Assembly: GCA_014529385.2 (NCBI GenBank)
Contig: CM043966.1
Coordinates: forward strand, 141,410,211 to 141,474,210
DNA from: Adiantum capillus-veneris
Taxonomy: Eukaryota; Streptophyta; Polypodiopsida; Polypodiales; Pteridaceae
Length of the DNA: 64,000 nucleotides
Direction: 5' to 3'
Position numbers and translations under genes: made by a program. Positions 11,762-25,700 of the stretch are shown in pieces (position 1 is the stretch's first letter; each line of letters starts with the position of its first letter). The notes beneath the pieces were generated by a model. It was given only the letters and a program-made list of their open reading frames with translations. It did no database searches and was not told the origin of the DNA.

Positions 11762-13036
11762 CATATGGATTAGCTATAAAATTCACTTCAACCACGTATA
11801 GTGTTTCTCGTTGGTCCAGAAAGGCTTAGTGAAATACTTTGTTCTCTAGATCCCATTATATTACCCCTTCTAGAGTATAGCTTTTCTTTTAATATAAGTA
11901 TAGTTATTTTGCTCTCATTTTACTATGAACCAAGAGGATTTGTACACGTAATTAACTCCAATCATTAGACAAAATTATATATCATAGTAAGCACAAAATT
12001 ACAATTCCAAAGAACAATTTGTAGCTTGTTTATCAGCAAAGGTTGAATGCCATGAACACATCTATTAACCCTTTCATCTCACCCATGATAAGATACGACC
12101 AAAACCTTGGCATTTTCATCTTTGTGCTGCTTTGATTTTCTCTTTTGTGTTCTTTGTCTGTGTGTGTATATACAAGAGAAAGTTAGTGGGGCTTCTTTGA
12201 TTGCACTCCCTACCAAGCACTAGGCTTCATGGAATATATGGCATAACTCTTGCATATAGTTTTTGGAGTTTCCTCACAAATTCCCACAGCAAGAGGCCCA
12301 ATGTTTTCCTAGCAAGATTGCAAAATTCTCAACAACGCAGGTTATCGTAGGGTGGGACAGTGAGAGCCCTAGAGGTGATAGCTATAAATAAGAGCCACTA
12401 ATCTCATTTTAGGGACCATTAGTGCCAACTGTATTGTTTTGAGCTAGAGCTTAACCCGGAGCTACTAGTCAATCCCATTAGGAGTCTCCTGGTTGTTGTA
12501 TTGTCATTGATCACTGTTTGAGAAGGAGCCTTATAAGAGTCTAAGTCTTTTTTTGTTCAAATGTTATCAAATAATATCATGGTTGTAATCTGAATCTTAG
12601 TTCTGAGTTGTGTTCTCATTCAGTGTCTTTATAATCTAAATTCATTTTTTAGTATGTTTCAGTATTCCATGTTTTTATCATGAGTTTCACTAGTCCAAGT
12701 CTAGTGTTTGACTCATCTAAATTTGCTTACCCGATATTTGAATATATGCCTTATTTGATTCCATACAATCTAGCCATCTAATAATTGAGGCTTTGCACCA
12801 CTACTAGAACTTACCAATTCACCTCGTATTCAGCTTTCCTTTTTAGGAACTTTGAGTCTATCTCTATAAGAGTTGTTAAGTTTTAGGTCTTTCCATTTCG
12901 GCGATCATGGTGGTGAGCTAACGTCTCTTGACAAATCCAGTATCCCACTTTTGACTTAGAGTTAGTCATTGTATAATGTGGACAAGGTACTTGCATGCAA
13001 TAAGAGAGATGGCGAGTAAGAGATAGAGAGAGAGGT

Positions 13037-13083
<47 letters not shown>

Positions 13084-13098
13084 AAGCGAGAGAGAGAG

Positions 13099-13133
<35 letters not shown>

Positions 13134-14111
13134 TCCCTTCACATGATTCATTGATTCATTACAAAAGGAGGCTCACTTTATATATTTCCCATGCCTCTTG
13201 GAACCTTGTAACCATATTCATTTACTACTACTCAATAAAGCAATTCCCTAGGAAGTGTGCTATCTTCACCATCTACACATAACAAACCGGGTGGTTGATT
13301 TTCCCATAAATTTGACTTGTTACCCACAATCCTTCATTAAGAACTTGCCACTAGATAGAGTGCAAAGCAAGGTACCTGGAACTTAATCCAACATATGCAA
13401 ATACAAACTACATAGCCACTAAACACCGCCCAATATTCCCAAAAGATTACAAAGAAATCCCATTTTGTGCATCTCCTAATATCAAGAGTGAATTACAAGT
13501 GCAAACTTCTATGGTTACATGGAAACATTCAAATTATCATGTGCAAACACATCCAATGCACCTCATACAAATCAAACCCATAGAACCAACAATGGATAAG
13601 CATACTACGTCTTATTGAGAACAAATTCAACTTCAAGAACATCTTCAGCTCTGCAAATTCTTAAAATTTGCATCAAAATTTCAGATTTCTCATTTTTTTG
13701 ATAATCTAATTTTTGACTTTTCTCACAAATCAAAAACTCTACATATCTTTGCAAATATATAAGATTGGCTTCATATAACCTCTCCACATAGTTAAACTAG
13801 TTCCAAGAATGGCACAAAATTTGATTCAAATGACAAAGACTCTCCTTCTCCTCAAAATCAGACATATAGTGTAAAGGGGCCAAGTTAAGGCCACCTAAGA
13901 AGAAGGACAAATTCCGAAGTGCTTTCTTCACAGATTTTCAATCTGAAAATTCTCAATCAGAAGATGGCTACAAGGTGCACACATAGTAAAAGAGATTCTT
14001 TGATCCGAGATGCGAACAAGATGTAGTACAACAACAACAAAAAATGAGACTCAATTATCTTGGTCATCTAACTCTACACATTCATCATAATAGATATCCA
14101 AAACATAGCAT
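11762..14111. other. Spacer, no gene seen
   Basis: AT-rich DNA with short shadow frames only. It contains the GA microsatellite at about 13020-13129. The final bases AGCAT (14107-14111) are the left target duplication of the gypsy element. Confidence 0.6.
13020..13129. repeat. (GA)n microsatellite
   Basis: About 110 bp of almost pure GA dinucleotides with a few interruptions. The Leu-Ser-rich frames predicted here are artefacts of the repeat. Confidence 0.95.
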
Positions 14112-14361
14112 TGTGCGCTCCTTGCCGCACTGTCGAAGCAAGGGACTTGCCAATACACCGTATGCGAGCCACAAACGGCTCCAAGCACACAACAAGCCTA
14201 AACTAGCAAGCTCAAGAAAACAAAGGGTGTGTCACTCACCGCTCTACGCTCGCCTTCGTGGTGGATTCCTCGCCGCGATGAAGAAGAAGCTGCAGTCGTG
14301 CCGCGCTCAACCGCTTCGCCGCCGTCGTGCCTTCGTAATGCTCGATCGCACACACACTCTC

Positions 14362-14396
<35 letters not shown>

Positions 14397-14736
14397 AGGA
14401 GGTGAAGAAGAAGAAGAAGATGGAGATGGAGCAAGAGCACTCTTCAATTGCACAAATGAGAGAATGAGTAAAAATTAGGTTTAGTTGGCTTTTATAGGAG
14501 CTCACCCCATTCACACTTGGGCGCCCATGCTTAACCAACTAATCCCTTGAATGTCCAAGTTAAAGTGCGCCTCTCATCGGCGATCACTCTACCTTTCCCT
14601 ATTGGTCCGACAAGCCCGGTACCTGACTCTAAATCATACATAATACACGTCCATCGTAGGTGATCAGGTGTCCGTGTGCCGTGAGGGTTAACATGCCCGT
14701 AGGTGATCAGGTGTCCGTGTGCCGTGAGGGTTAACA
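14112..14736 (-). repeat. gypsy 3' LTR, 625 bp
   Basis: TG..CA ends (TGTGCGCTCC to GGGTTAACA on the plus strand). The last 82 bp are a tandem duplication: 14655-14697 (43 bp) is repeated at 14698-14736. It also holds a CT/CA microsatellite and GAA triplets, which give the spurious small frames found in both LTRs. Confidence 0.96.
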
Positions 14737-14752
14737 TGCCCCCCTTCCTGAT
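14737..14752 (-). promoter_or_regulatory. Polypurine tract
   Basis: On the minus strand AGGAAGGGGGGCA lies directly against the TGTTAACCC start of the 3' LTR, the expected site of plus-strand priming. Confidence 0.85.
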
Positions 14753-16084
14753 GTAGATTCCGTCCTCGGAAGCTATTGAGTTGAAGCTGGTTCGTCGAGG
14801 TGGAAGAGCATTTGAGATGAATGTCCTTAGCCTTCTTCAGTCACTGCAAAATCAAACAACATTGGCACAGTAATTGCATTCTCTTAAAAAGCATATGCAG
14901 TTTTAGGTAGACACATTGATTGGAAAAAGAATTTCAAACAATTTGTTAGCAATGAACATTAAATTGCAATGTAATCAAATGCATAAACAGATGTAAAGGC
15001 AAAAAATTAAACAAGTCTGGGGTCACTAATTTGACGGTCGAAAAGCACTAGAGATCGAATATTAATACCATGGGTAAGCTTCTTAATTTTCTGTGGTCAA
15101 TTAAGTTGTTTAATCGCGAGAGCCAAGTATTCATGTTCAAGGGCTGACTAGAGGCTATATCTAGAAAACTTTGTAGTTAAGCTACCATAAAAGGAATTTC
15201 TCATGAAATCATCGCCTGACTGATTACTTTTTCTTTGACCCCCCAAGGTCTTTTCACAATGATTCAATTATGATGTGTGTGCTTATTTTGTATGCCTTGG
15301 GTTTTTTGCTTTTCAAGGAAAAGCGCCCACACTGGGAACCTCTAGGGCTCTAGTACCATAGGCAATACATGTGAGTGAAGTACCAAATCAAGCTGAGATT
15401 TCTCTTCCAGCTTAAAATTTTACATTGTGGCACTTTGATTTTTTTGCTTGTTCATTTTCATCATTTTAATTTTGTAACTTTGGGGGGTCATATAACACTG
15501 TTACCCTCCCCAGGCTCATCACATTAGTAAACTCCCTTTATAATACTTAAGCTAAAGGTCACTAGGGTTAAGCCCACTAGAAAGCCCTAGTACATTTCAT
15601 ACAATGCTGCCTAAATCGGATTAAGAACCTAAGTAACCATTGTTTATTAGGAAGGCATTCCCCATGGTATTAAGAGAAGATTTCTAATACCTAGCTTGGT
15701 CAAACTAGCTTAGTCGGACTGCTTGATTTTTACACCTAAACAAGTGATTATGACAAAAGATTGCATTGAATTAAATGTTGGATACTAAGCCAATGCGCTG
15801 AATAGTATGCTACCAATCACAATCAAAGCAGACAAACATGGATGCAAAAAAGATAAGGGCAATGCTAATGGACAAGAAACACCTGTTTGTGTTGATGGTC
15901 GCGCTTGATTTGAAGGTTCCATGAAGATCCAAATCCTATCAATAGCAATACGCTCCTATACACACTAGGAAACACAAACAATACCTCTAGGAGGCACATC
16001 AGTGGGAAAAATTAAAACTCCTAAAAAACAAACTCAAAACACAATCTAGACCCCTAACCTACCTATCTGTCACCCCTTTTAGAA
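14753..16084. other. gypsy 3' non-coding region
   Basis: About 1.3 kb between the accessory ORF and the polypurine tract with no open frame. I see no domain here. Confidence 0.7.
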
Positions 16085-16507
16085 TCAAGGAAAGAGGATA
16101 TTATATAAACCGGGTGGCCACCCTAAGGCTAGGCCTCTATCCTCATCATCTAGATAAATAAAATCGTTGTCCGTGAGGCCATAGTCTTCCTCGGTCTCTA
16201 TTAGTTCCTCTTCATCATCCTCTTGTGCAAGCATGCTAATCAAGAACCTCGTGAGGCGTGGATACTCATCTTGTGCAAAAGAATAAGCATGTGCCATTGG
16301 AGACACATTCGCCACTGGGTAGGGATCACTAGTTAGCCATAGACGTATCAGCCATTCTAACTCCTCAAAATTTCTCTCACATGCAAGGCTCTCTATCAAA
16401 TCCCATTCGCAAGAAAGTATAGGGTAGCATACGTAGAACACTTGTTGAAAAGACAAGGGGTACCTTTCATCAAAAATAGAAGTGCATGCCTCTGGTGAAG
16501 TAGCCAT
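16085..16507 (-). CDS. Accessory ORF of the gypsy element, 140 aa, unknown function
   Basis: An intact frame downstream of gag-pol and upstream of the polypurine tract, where some plant retroelements carry an extra or env-like gene. The true ATG is at 16507 (MATSPEACTSIF). The protein is aromatic and Leu-rich in its first half (VFYVCYPILSCEWDLIESL, FEELEWLIRLWL), and a strongly acidic stretch follows (EDDEEELIETEEDYG, then DDEDRG). It has no clear signal peptide or transmembrane segment, so it does not look like an envelope protein. It may be expressed from a spliced or readthrough RNA; neither is shown. I do not recognise the family. Confidence 0.6.
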   Translation of the reverse strand: MATSPEACTSIFDERYPLSFQQVFYVCYPILSCEWDLIESLACERNFEELEWLIRLWLTSDPYPVANVSPMAHAYSFAQDEYPRLTRFLISMLAQEDDEEELIETEEDYGLTDNDFIYLDDEDRGLALGWPPGLYNILFP

Positions 16508-16789
16508 TTCTGACAAGACAGATAGATTTGGTTAGGCCTTTAAAACATAAGAGTTGTTTTTGTGTGTTGCTTGACTTGACACGGTGAATTTGGACTTATA
16601 TGTAAGATCTGATAGGGTGCTCTCTCATTGCTAGGCGCTCTTGCTCTTTACTATTTTTGTTTTTTTGTGAGTATAAGGCTATATATATACATTCCCTAAG
16701 ATCGGAGATTAAGAGGTCAGGGAAAAAGGTTGAGAGGGAAGCAAGTGAATGATGGATGTCCACAAACACTCCCCCCTTCCTTGGGTAGA

Positions 16790-19700
16790 TCATACCGTTT
16801 GAAATGAGCTTGTCACCCTTTGAAACCAATTGTTCCAGTTGGTAATAGGTGAGGATTTTTGCCAGTAGTTTTCTATTACCCTAGGTGCCTCGTCAAGTTG
16901 TAACGGTGGTAAGGTACTCTCCCAGGATCGAACTTGAAGTGGTTCATCAGGTGATTCTTGAACACTGGGAGGTGTGGATTCTTTTGTAGCTTCATGGAGG
17001 TCCACTACTATAGATGGAGGCGGTGTAGAAGCTTTTACCTCCATGGATGTATTACATGAGGAGCTAGAAGCTTCATGGGACTCCCCCCTTCCTGAGCTAG
17101 GTGGAACAAATCGTTCTTTCTTTGGTACCCAAACTAGCTCGGGAGCGGGTGTGTAACATTCCATGATTTTTTCCTTTCCGCGATTTTCAATTTGTTTTGG
17201 AGCCACAGGATTGGGTTTACATGGGCCAGGTGACAGGTAAGAGTATACTTTACGTTTGGGCACCCAGATTTGATCATTTCCTTCATAGTATCCTTGGGCT
17301 TCCAATAGTCGTTTAGGAATCCAACGCAGCGTTTCTTTACATTTCTTGGAGTGAGTGGTACGGTTCTTACTAGGTTTCCGTTTTTTTGCATCAACCATGC
17401 TCACTACAGAGGTTTTAGGGACCCACTTGTATGTTTTCTCTGTTATATTAGGATGGTTCTTGTGTGTCTCAAGCTTTCTTTCAACTACATCAGTTGAAGC
17501 TCTAGAGAGTTGGGCTATGGGGATGTATGGTTCAACCTCCTGGACATGCAACGTCTTGGGTTTTATTTCCTTGGGCAATATCTCAGGGACTATGGCTTGA
17601 GTGGTAGGGCTAAGAGTTGGTTTTTGCGTTGTAACACCCCCAGTCCCCCAATCAATAGTGCATTTGGTGGCTATCATCCACGTGCGGCCTAGGTTTATAT
17701 TACCCTCCATAGTTCCAGTAGGCATGACCAAAAAGTCTTGAGCTACCACCCCATTGTCATAACTGACAGAAGTGTGCCAGATTCCAAAAACCGCAGTTTT
17801 TTTCTTGTTGACACCCTTGACTTGGATAATACTCTCAGATAGAGGTGGCTTCCCTAACTGACACCACACCCCATAGGATAGCAGATTGTATTTAGCACCC
17901 GTGTCCAATAAGGCGTTATATAGCACTTTTCCATAGGCACTATTTAACTCAATGGGGTATCGTAGAGGTGTGTCAGAGTCCAACCCATCCTCTTCGATTT
18001 CCACGTGGAATGCATTTGTGACCCCAAGGTTAGCCTCTCGTTTTTGTCTTATACGTTGTTGTCGCTCCTTAGCCTCAGCTTGAGCTTGTATCTTGTTTAA
18101 CTCGGTTTGTGCTTTGGCGGCCTTCTTTTGATGAATGGCCCGTAGTTCTTCTTGGCTTAAAGGATCATAATATCTTTTGAATTTACTCCCATTGAGGAAT
18201 CCAATGGTTTCAACTCCATCAAGAGTTTCCACACGAAGGGTACCTTGTGGGGTAATTTCACATACTCTATATGGTCCTTTACCAGCATATTTCAACTTTT
18301 TCTTCTCTTTACGTACTCCATACATAAGGACTTTATCACCAACTTTGATATCCTTGTCCTTCACATGGCGATCAAACCACTTCTTTCTCCTATCCTTTTC
18401 CACAAGAGCATTTTGCACAGCCAACTGTCTCTCTTCGTCTAGTTTTTCTAAGATAAACAAACGCTCAGTTAAGGGGTTACCATTCCATCCTTCTTGCGAA
18501 GCTACCCTAAGACTAGGAATGACAAACTCCCAAGGCATAACCGCTTCTTGGCCGTATACCATTTTGAATGGCGTACAATTAATAGCCACTTTATAAGCAG
18601 TACGATAAGCCCATAGAGCAGATGTCAACTTCAAATCCCAATCAGTGCGATGAGCTTCTACCGTCTTGGTTAAAATAGAGATTAGAGTCTTGTTGGTGCT
18701 CTCGGCTTGTCCATTAGCTTGCGGGTAATAAGGTGTAGACTTATGGTGGGATATCATAAAGGTCGTGGTAAGCTCTCTTATTACCTCATTTATAAAATGG
18801 GTACCATTATCACTAACAATTTCAAAAGGGCAACCAAATCTTGTGATAATGTTCTCAAAAAGAAACTTAGCTGTTGTCCTCGCGTCAGCTTTTTGTGAAG
18901 CCTTAGCTTCAGCCCACTTTGTTACATAGTCCGTAGCAACTAGAATATATCGAGATTGAGTGTTGCGAGCTGCGGGACTAATTGGACCTACAAAGTCTAA
19001 GCCCCATTTTTCAAATGGTTGGGTTACTTTAATAGGATGTAAGGGCATTCTGTCCTTGCGCTGTGTGGTCTTGTAACGTTGGCACTCATCACACCCTTTT
19101 GTAAAAAGTGATGCATCCTTAAATAAAGTTGGCCACCAATAGCCTGATTGCAGCACCTTTCTAGCAGTCAGGTCCCCTGAAAAATGTCCTCCTGCTATGC
19201 CCATATGTGCTTCTTGCAAGATATACAAATATTCATCCTCGCGGGCACAACGCCTAAGAATATCGTCCTTGCCTAATCTATACAGGGTTCCGGCAATCAA
19301 ACAATAGGGTTCACATTCTTTTACTAGCCTTCGAGCGATATCCTTACGAAGTTCCTTGGGTGGAAAACCATTAACTAAAAAGTTAACAATGTTCTCACTC
19401 CATTCAGGCATAGTCTCAACTATGAATAGGGAAGTATCGGGTAATTCATCATCAACTCCTGTAGGGGCTTCACCATTGGGTATGCGAGACAAATGATCAG
19501 CCATGACGTGCCTTTTACCGGGTCTCACTACAATCGTGAAATCAAACTCAAGAAGAATTAACAACCATCGTGTGATTCTTCCTGTGGAGCATGGCTTGTT
19601 TACCAGATACAGCAACGCTTGATGATCCACATAAAATACAAACTTGTTTGCCAGAAGGTAGTAGCGAAATTTCTTTACTGCATAAACCATTGCCAAACCT

Positions 19701-22700
19701 TCTCGCTCTGTAGTGGTGTAGTTCATTTCAGCATCGTTCAATTGACGGCTTGCAAAGCTAATGGGATAGTCCAATTTATGTTCTCCTGGTTGAGTGAGAA
19801 CACACCCAATAGCAAAGTTTGATGCATCAATATGCACATGGAAAATGACATCCCAGTTAGGTGTCCTTAAAATTGGAGCACTTGCTAGTGTTTTCTTCAA
19901 TTGTTCATAGGCCTGGTCACACTCTTCAGTCCATTTAAATTCAATGAGAAGCTTGTACAAAGGACGTGCTATCTCAGCGAAAAATAAAATAAACCGTCGA
20001 TAATAACCCACGTGTCCCATGAACCTTTGAACTCCCTTGTAATTGGTTGGTGGTGGTAACTCTAGAATCACTTTAATTTTGCTCTCATCGGTTGAGATAC
20101 CATTCTTGGATACTATATGCCCTAAAATAACTCCATGCTTGACCCAAAATTGGCATTTGAACGGGTTCAATGAGATACGATATAACCTACATTTTTCAAA
20201 CACCTTCCGCAAACATGATAGATGTTCTTTCCAAGAAGAGTAAACACAAAGGTCGTCTAAGAAAGCTTCACAAAACTCTCTCAAATATTCTTTAAAAGCA
20301 GTGTTTATTAATCGTTGGAATGTAGCAGGGGCATTTGTTAAGCCAAAAGCCATCACACGAAATGCAAACACGCCAAATTCTGTGATGAAGGCAGTTTTAG
20401 CTTGGTCCTCTAGCGCTATCGTGATTTGGTTGTAGCCTGAGTACCCATCTAGAAAGCTATAAGCTTCCTTGCCTGCAACTCTTTCGAGTACATGTTCGGA
20501 ATATGGTAGGGGGTAATGGTCTCTTCTAGTAGCTGCATTAACTTTTTTGAGGTCCACGCACACCCTGAGTTTCCCATTCTTTTTTGGCACGATAACTATT
20601 GGCGACACCCATTCAGAGTGTTCAATAGGATATATGAACCCACATTTGATAAGCTTTTCTAGTTCTTCTTGAATGATCTTTGCGTACTTAGGATTCATCG
20701 GGTAGGGTCTTTGTTGTACGGGCTTCGCAGTGCTAATCATAGGGATTGTATGTTGGACCACAGAAGGCGGAACACCTTTCATATCATGGTATGTCCAAGC
20801 GAATACGTCCTTGAATTCCTTGAGAAGCTCTTTGAGGACCGCCTCTTCAACTTCTGTGAGGTCTTGGGCAATAAAAACAGGTTTTGATTCTTCACCGGGG
20901 TCAGCTAATTCTATTTCTTTAACTATTGCCGGACCATCATAGATTCCATTATTCCCATCGATAGGTATTCTTTGGGCTTTTGTGTACACAACCTTTGCTT
21001 CCCCTGTGGTGTAAGATTTGAAATGTTCTGGTGCAGGATGCAAGTCTGTGGATTCTGGTTGTGCGTTGGTTTGTGCTTCCATTTCTGCTTTCTTGTGTTG
21101 TCGAGCTAACTCTTGGTTTTGACGCCTCCTTGCAGTGCGGCTCAACTTTGGCTTGTCTATGATCTCTAATTGGGCTATGTCATGGGGTCGTGGTCTACAC
21201 CACATAACATTTTGGAGATATTCACCCCAATTGTCTACCAATTTTCGATGAGCATCGCATGCTCCTATATAACTGAGCCATTCTGCTGAGGATCTCTTCT
21301 TGTTTATCCTAGCACGTACATTGGCTCGATATCGATGCCTCTTAAGGTTTTTCTTTTTCTTATTTGAGACCTGCTTTTGATTTGCATTTAGATCTGGCTC
21401 ACTAAAGGAGTCCTCGTTGGTGTCCTCTTCACTCTCGGAGGAGCTATCATCGGTTGTTGTGCTCGATCCTTCCGAATGTTTTGACTGTGAACTTGCTCCA
21501 CTCTCTAATTCATGAGATTCAGAATCCGTTTCACTCTGGGAGTCAGTGTCCAAGTCGTGTTGGTCAAAGTCTTCTATTGAGCTATCAGTGTCACTGTCAG
21601 ATTGGTCCACAATTGCCTTGCCCTTAGAAGATGCATGTATGGCACTTATCATGTTCAGAGGTGCAATTTGTGGTACCTCTTCCCCCTCTGGTGTGACCCA
21701 AGTGGTTCCTCTATTTCCCCAGGTATCTATGGTTGCAGCTAGGTGTACCCAATCCACATTGTCCGACTCAGTCATCCCAGGTAGGATATCCATATAAGGA
21801 GAATCTTGGCCAATGTCTGTATCCTTCTTACAAGTGTAACAATATTGTAGTGGGGCCGAGTGAACTGTGGTGTCAGAGCGATGATCAATAATGGTTTTAC
21901 TCCCTAAGGGGTGTACCTTACCAGTCACCAAATCCACTCTAAGGACAGAGTCTTGGAATTGCAAATAGACATGATTTTTAGACCAATCGTGAACCATTTG
22001 TGCTTCCCTCATGAATGGTCGTCCTAAAATCATTTCATATGACATAAGGTGTTTAGAGAAATCCATTACAATGAACGTATGTCGCACCTTGTATCCTAGA
22101 ACTTTGATCTTAAGATCCTTGAGCATCCCCATAGGTTTGGCTATGGTACCATTTGCCATCTTTACCACAATGTTAGTAACACTGAGGCGGGGTTTTCCCA
22201 TGGATTCCCAACAATCTTTTGTAACGATGCTAACTCCCGCACCACCATCAAGAATTCCCTTTATAGTTAATCCCTTGGTAGTGATGGGTAGGGTCGCATT
22301 AGACTCGTCGCCTTCAAAATACTGCCCTAATTCGTTAATGGGTACCTCGATCACAGACTCGTGTCCATCTAAGTCAAGTGATTGCACATGATTTTCCTCA
22401 TCAATCATAATCGAGTCAGGCCTATTTGGTTGCGCAAACTGCGGTAATCCCGTTCGTAGCTCTCCGTTAAGGAATGCTCGAAGTGCAAGGAATAACTCAG
22501 GATCTCCATACAGCTCTGCTATGATCGTGGTTCGGACCTCAGAAGACATGAAGTCCACTAGTTTGGCAACATTCATTGGCGTTTTGCAGGGTGTAGGTCC
22601 TTGACTAGGAACTGGTGAGGATGGAATCTCATATTCCTCAATGGGATCAGGTATTCCTTCGTTAAACATCCTTTCCAATAAGAAGGGTGTATGCTCACTT

Positions 22701-25700
22701 TCTGATGTCCTGTCCTCACTCCCTTCTTGGATGATACTAGATATGGCTAACGGTCTATGGTTCATGTGGGGTGGATGAACTTGCGTGGGAAACACTGTGT
22801 CATGAATTTTGACCTGCATGGGTTCTGGTTCTAGTTTCCTTTGAGTCTCCTCCACTAAACCTCTTAGATGTTTCACCTGCTTAATCTCATCTACTGGGTT
22901 TGGGTACGTCCCAATCTTCTTTTTACAATTCTTCCCTTTTTGCCCCTGCGGTTTATCTTGGGGGTCTTGGATTGGATTTGGAAACACTTGTGGTGTTTTC
23001 AGAGGCTCTTTATGGTTTTCTCTCATTCGGTTTTCATTTGGTTCCATGTTACGGTTTTCTTTGTCGATCTTTCCCTTTGTGGTATTGGTTCTAGTCTCCA
23101 TTGTCTCGACTGAATCTGAATCATCCTCGAGGTCATTCATATACACGGGGTCATCTCCTGTTCCTATGTTTGTTTTGGAACTTGGCTTTGAATTTTCCGT
23201 ATTCTGCGACTTCTTCCTTCGTGTCTTCTTTTTCTTTGCTTGGATAATTGACGCGGTATCTCTCTCTTCGAGGATATGTCCTGGCCCTTGAAGCATGGAC
23301 CGTGTAATCGCATAAGCGTGTGCGACGGGTGGTATTGGCGATGTCACACTAGCAATTTCGACCAAATTCAGGGGTGTGATTTTAGGCGCATTTGGGTTAT
23401 AGGGGCATTGGGCAATCAAGTGATCTATGCCACAACGATTACATGTGAGTATTGGCATTGCAGACGTGCTCCCTTGATTCACTTGCATCTGTGCAGCATT
23501 CTTTTGCAGCCTAATAGGGCACTCCGCTACTCGATGTGGTCCACCACACTCGTAGCATTGAAGAGGTGGCCTCCTAGCCTGGGTGTTGATATTTTGACCT
23601 CTGGATGCGAGAGCAGCAGCTTGATAAACCGGCTTGACTTGTCCCCAACAATCTTCCATGTAGTATATAGGACATTCTTCCAATGTATCAAGTCCGTAGG
23701 CAATACTAGTGTCTATTTCCTCCTCACAACCATCTGCATAAGCGTTTGATGGCTCGCAACCCACTTGGTTCATAGGGGCGACTCTTGGATGCGGGGGCTG
23801 CGGTCCTAGCACAGGAGGTGGTAACGGTGTAGCTTGTACAACATTTTGAGATCTAGGGACCATGTGTTGCGGTAGTTGCTCAACAGGTGGAGCAGGCATC
23901 AATACAGGAGCTCGAGGCGCATCCGTGTAGGCTACAGGTGGTCTATTTGCCATCATACGTTTGATCATTAAACAATCCTTAGCTTGGTGACCATACCTAC
24001 CACATGCGTTGCAAGTTCCATTAAATTTTACTCTAAACGTAGGGCACTCACTAGTGCTATGTGGACCTAAGCAAATGGAACACCATTGTTGCTCCCTTCT
24101 TGGATACATGTGACTATTTTGAGGGGGTCGATTATCCTTAAGAGACTCTTGGATTGCCTTGGTGAGGTCTGTCAAGAATGTCTCAAATACCTTTGGCTCA
24201 TTGGCAATGGGCTTTGCAGTCATGGGTTCATACTCAATGGCTTGTGAGCTAGTGGATCTCGTGTCAGTAGACACCCTCATGCCTGCTATCATCAAGTTGT
24301 CCTCTAATTGGATTGCATTGGCAGTGACATCTTCCCAGGTTGTGATACCTCTAATCACTAGTCCATTATAGATTCCTTCATTCCTCAACCCTCGAATGAA
24401 TCGATCCAGCAGTTGGTTATTGTTGAAGCGCTCATTTACAGGGCAGCGAGAGTTTAAGTGCTTTAGACGACTAATGAAGTCCCTTACTGACTCTCCTTCC
24501 TTACGTTCGGCCTTCTGTAGCTGAGATGCTACACCCCAAAGCACACCTTCTCGTATGTACTCTTTTAGAAACAACCTTCGAAGGGTAGGGTAGATTGTTT
24601 TCTCGTCCACCCTTAGGGTCCTATACCAATCTCCAGCCTTCCCACTTAATGTCAAGCTTAAGGCATTGCACTTATGTAGTTCGTTGCGTTCCCCTAAGGA
24701 ATCACATACTTGTTCAAACACTTCAATGTGTTTCCTAGCATCTTCGTCCCCATTGAATTTTTGCGTGAGTTTGGCAATTTGTACTGCCTTACTTCTAGGC
24801 TCTCTATCAGAAGCATGACGCATATTTTCCGCGATAGATCGACCTATGGTTTGAGCAAACGCTGCCAAGTCACCTATGTGAGGAGGCAGGGCCGGTGGAG
24901 GTACTCTTGGAATCATATGTGGGAGAGGAACGGGTACCGGTCTTGGCATATGTGTGGATGATGCAGGATATGGAACATAACCGGGCATAGGTCCACTCGG
25001 ATAAGAGCTAGGGAGCGGCACTCGAGGAGCATAAGCAAGTGGTACAATTGGAGGTGTGGGGGCCATGTGTGCATAAGGGGCTAGAGGCACATATGATCGA
25101 GGCCCCATATTAGGTACTACGACACTAGGTAGTGGCACTGCGCTAACCGTAGATGTCATCGGTACATTCTCTGTCAGGCTTATCCCTGGAGTGAGCACTG
25201 TGTTTTCCTTAATAGAGGGTTGAGCCAAGTTAGGGAAGCTAAAGTTTTCGCTCGGAGGCTCAGATTGCATAGAGACCCCAGGTGAAATGACGTAAGATGG
25301 GTCCATGGGGCTCATTAGAGGAGTCTCCATTTGTGATAGAGTAGGCTGTTGAGCCTTGCTCGTATCCAGAAATCTCATGGGGCCAGTTGAGAGTATATTT
25401 ACCCCTCGGTTTTGCCTTTCTGATTGAATAATGCCATGGATAACATTACAGATCATTTTCTGTTGATCTTCGATGCTCGTGGCACTAGAGGTGGATTGTA
25501 CAATCTCTATCCATCCTACATGGTAGGCGTGGCCAGAGTGTAGATCCGTCAACACCTCAGTGTGGAGGTCGTATGTCCAATGATCATTAATGAACAATCC
25601 TTCTAGAGTCGACGTGTTAACGGTTTCTTGTGAGGTAGAAGCAATGTTGCTCCCCGTGGTTTTACTTGTCACCAACGGTACTCTAGAGGGAACTTCTGAA

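Noticed and set aside
12883-13151. Leu-Ser-rich frames over the GA/CT arrays (also at 32044-32304, 43331-43522 and 45624-46219)
   Set aside because: Pure translation of dinucleotide microsatellites (LSLSLS or RERERE).
14044-14538. 144- and 100-residue open frames inside the gypsy LTR, repeated at 27019-27591
   Set aside because: They are the same LTR sequence read twice, composed of CT/CA and GAA simple repeats, on both strands. No domain, so not genes.
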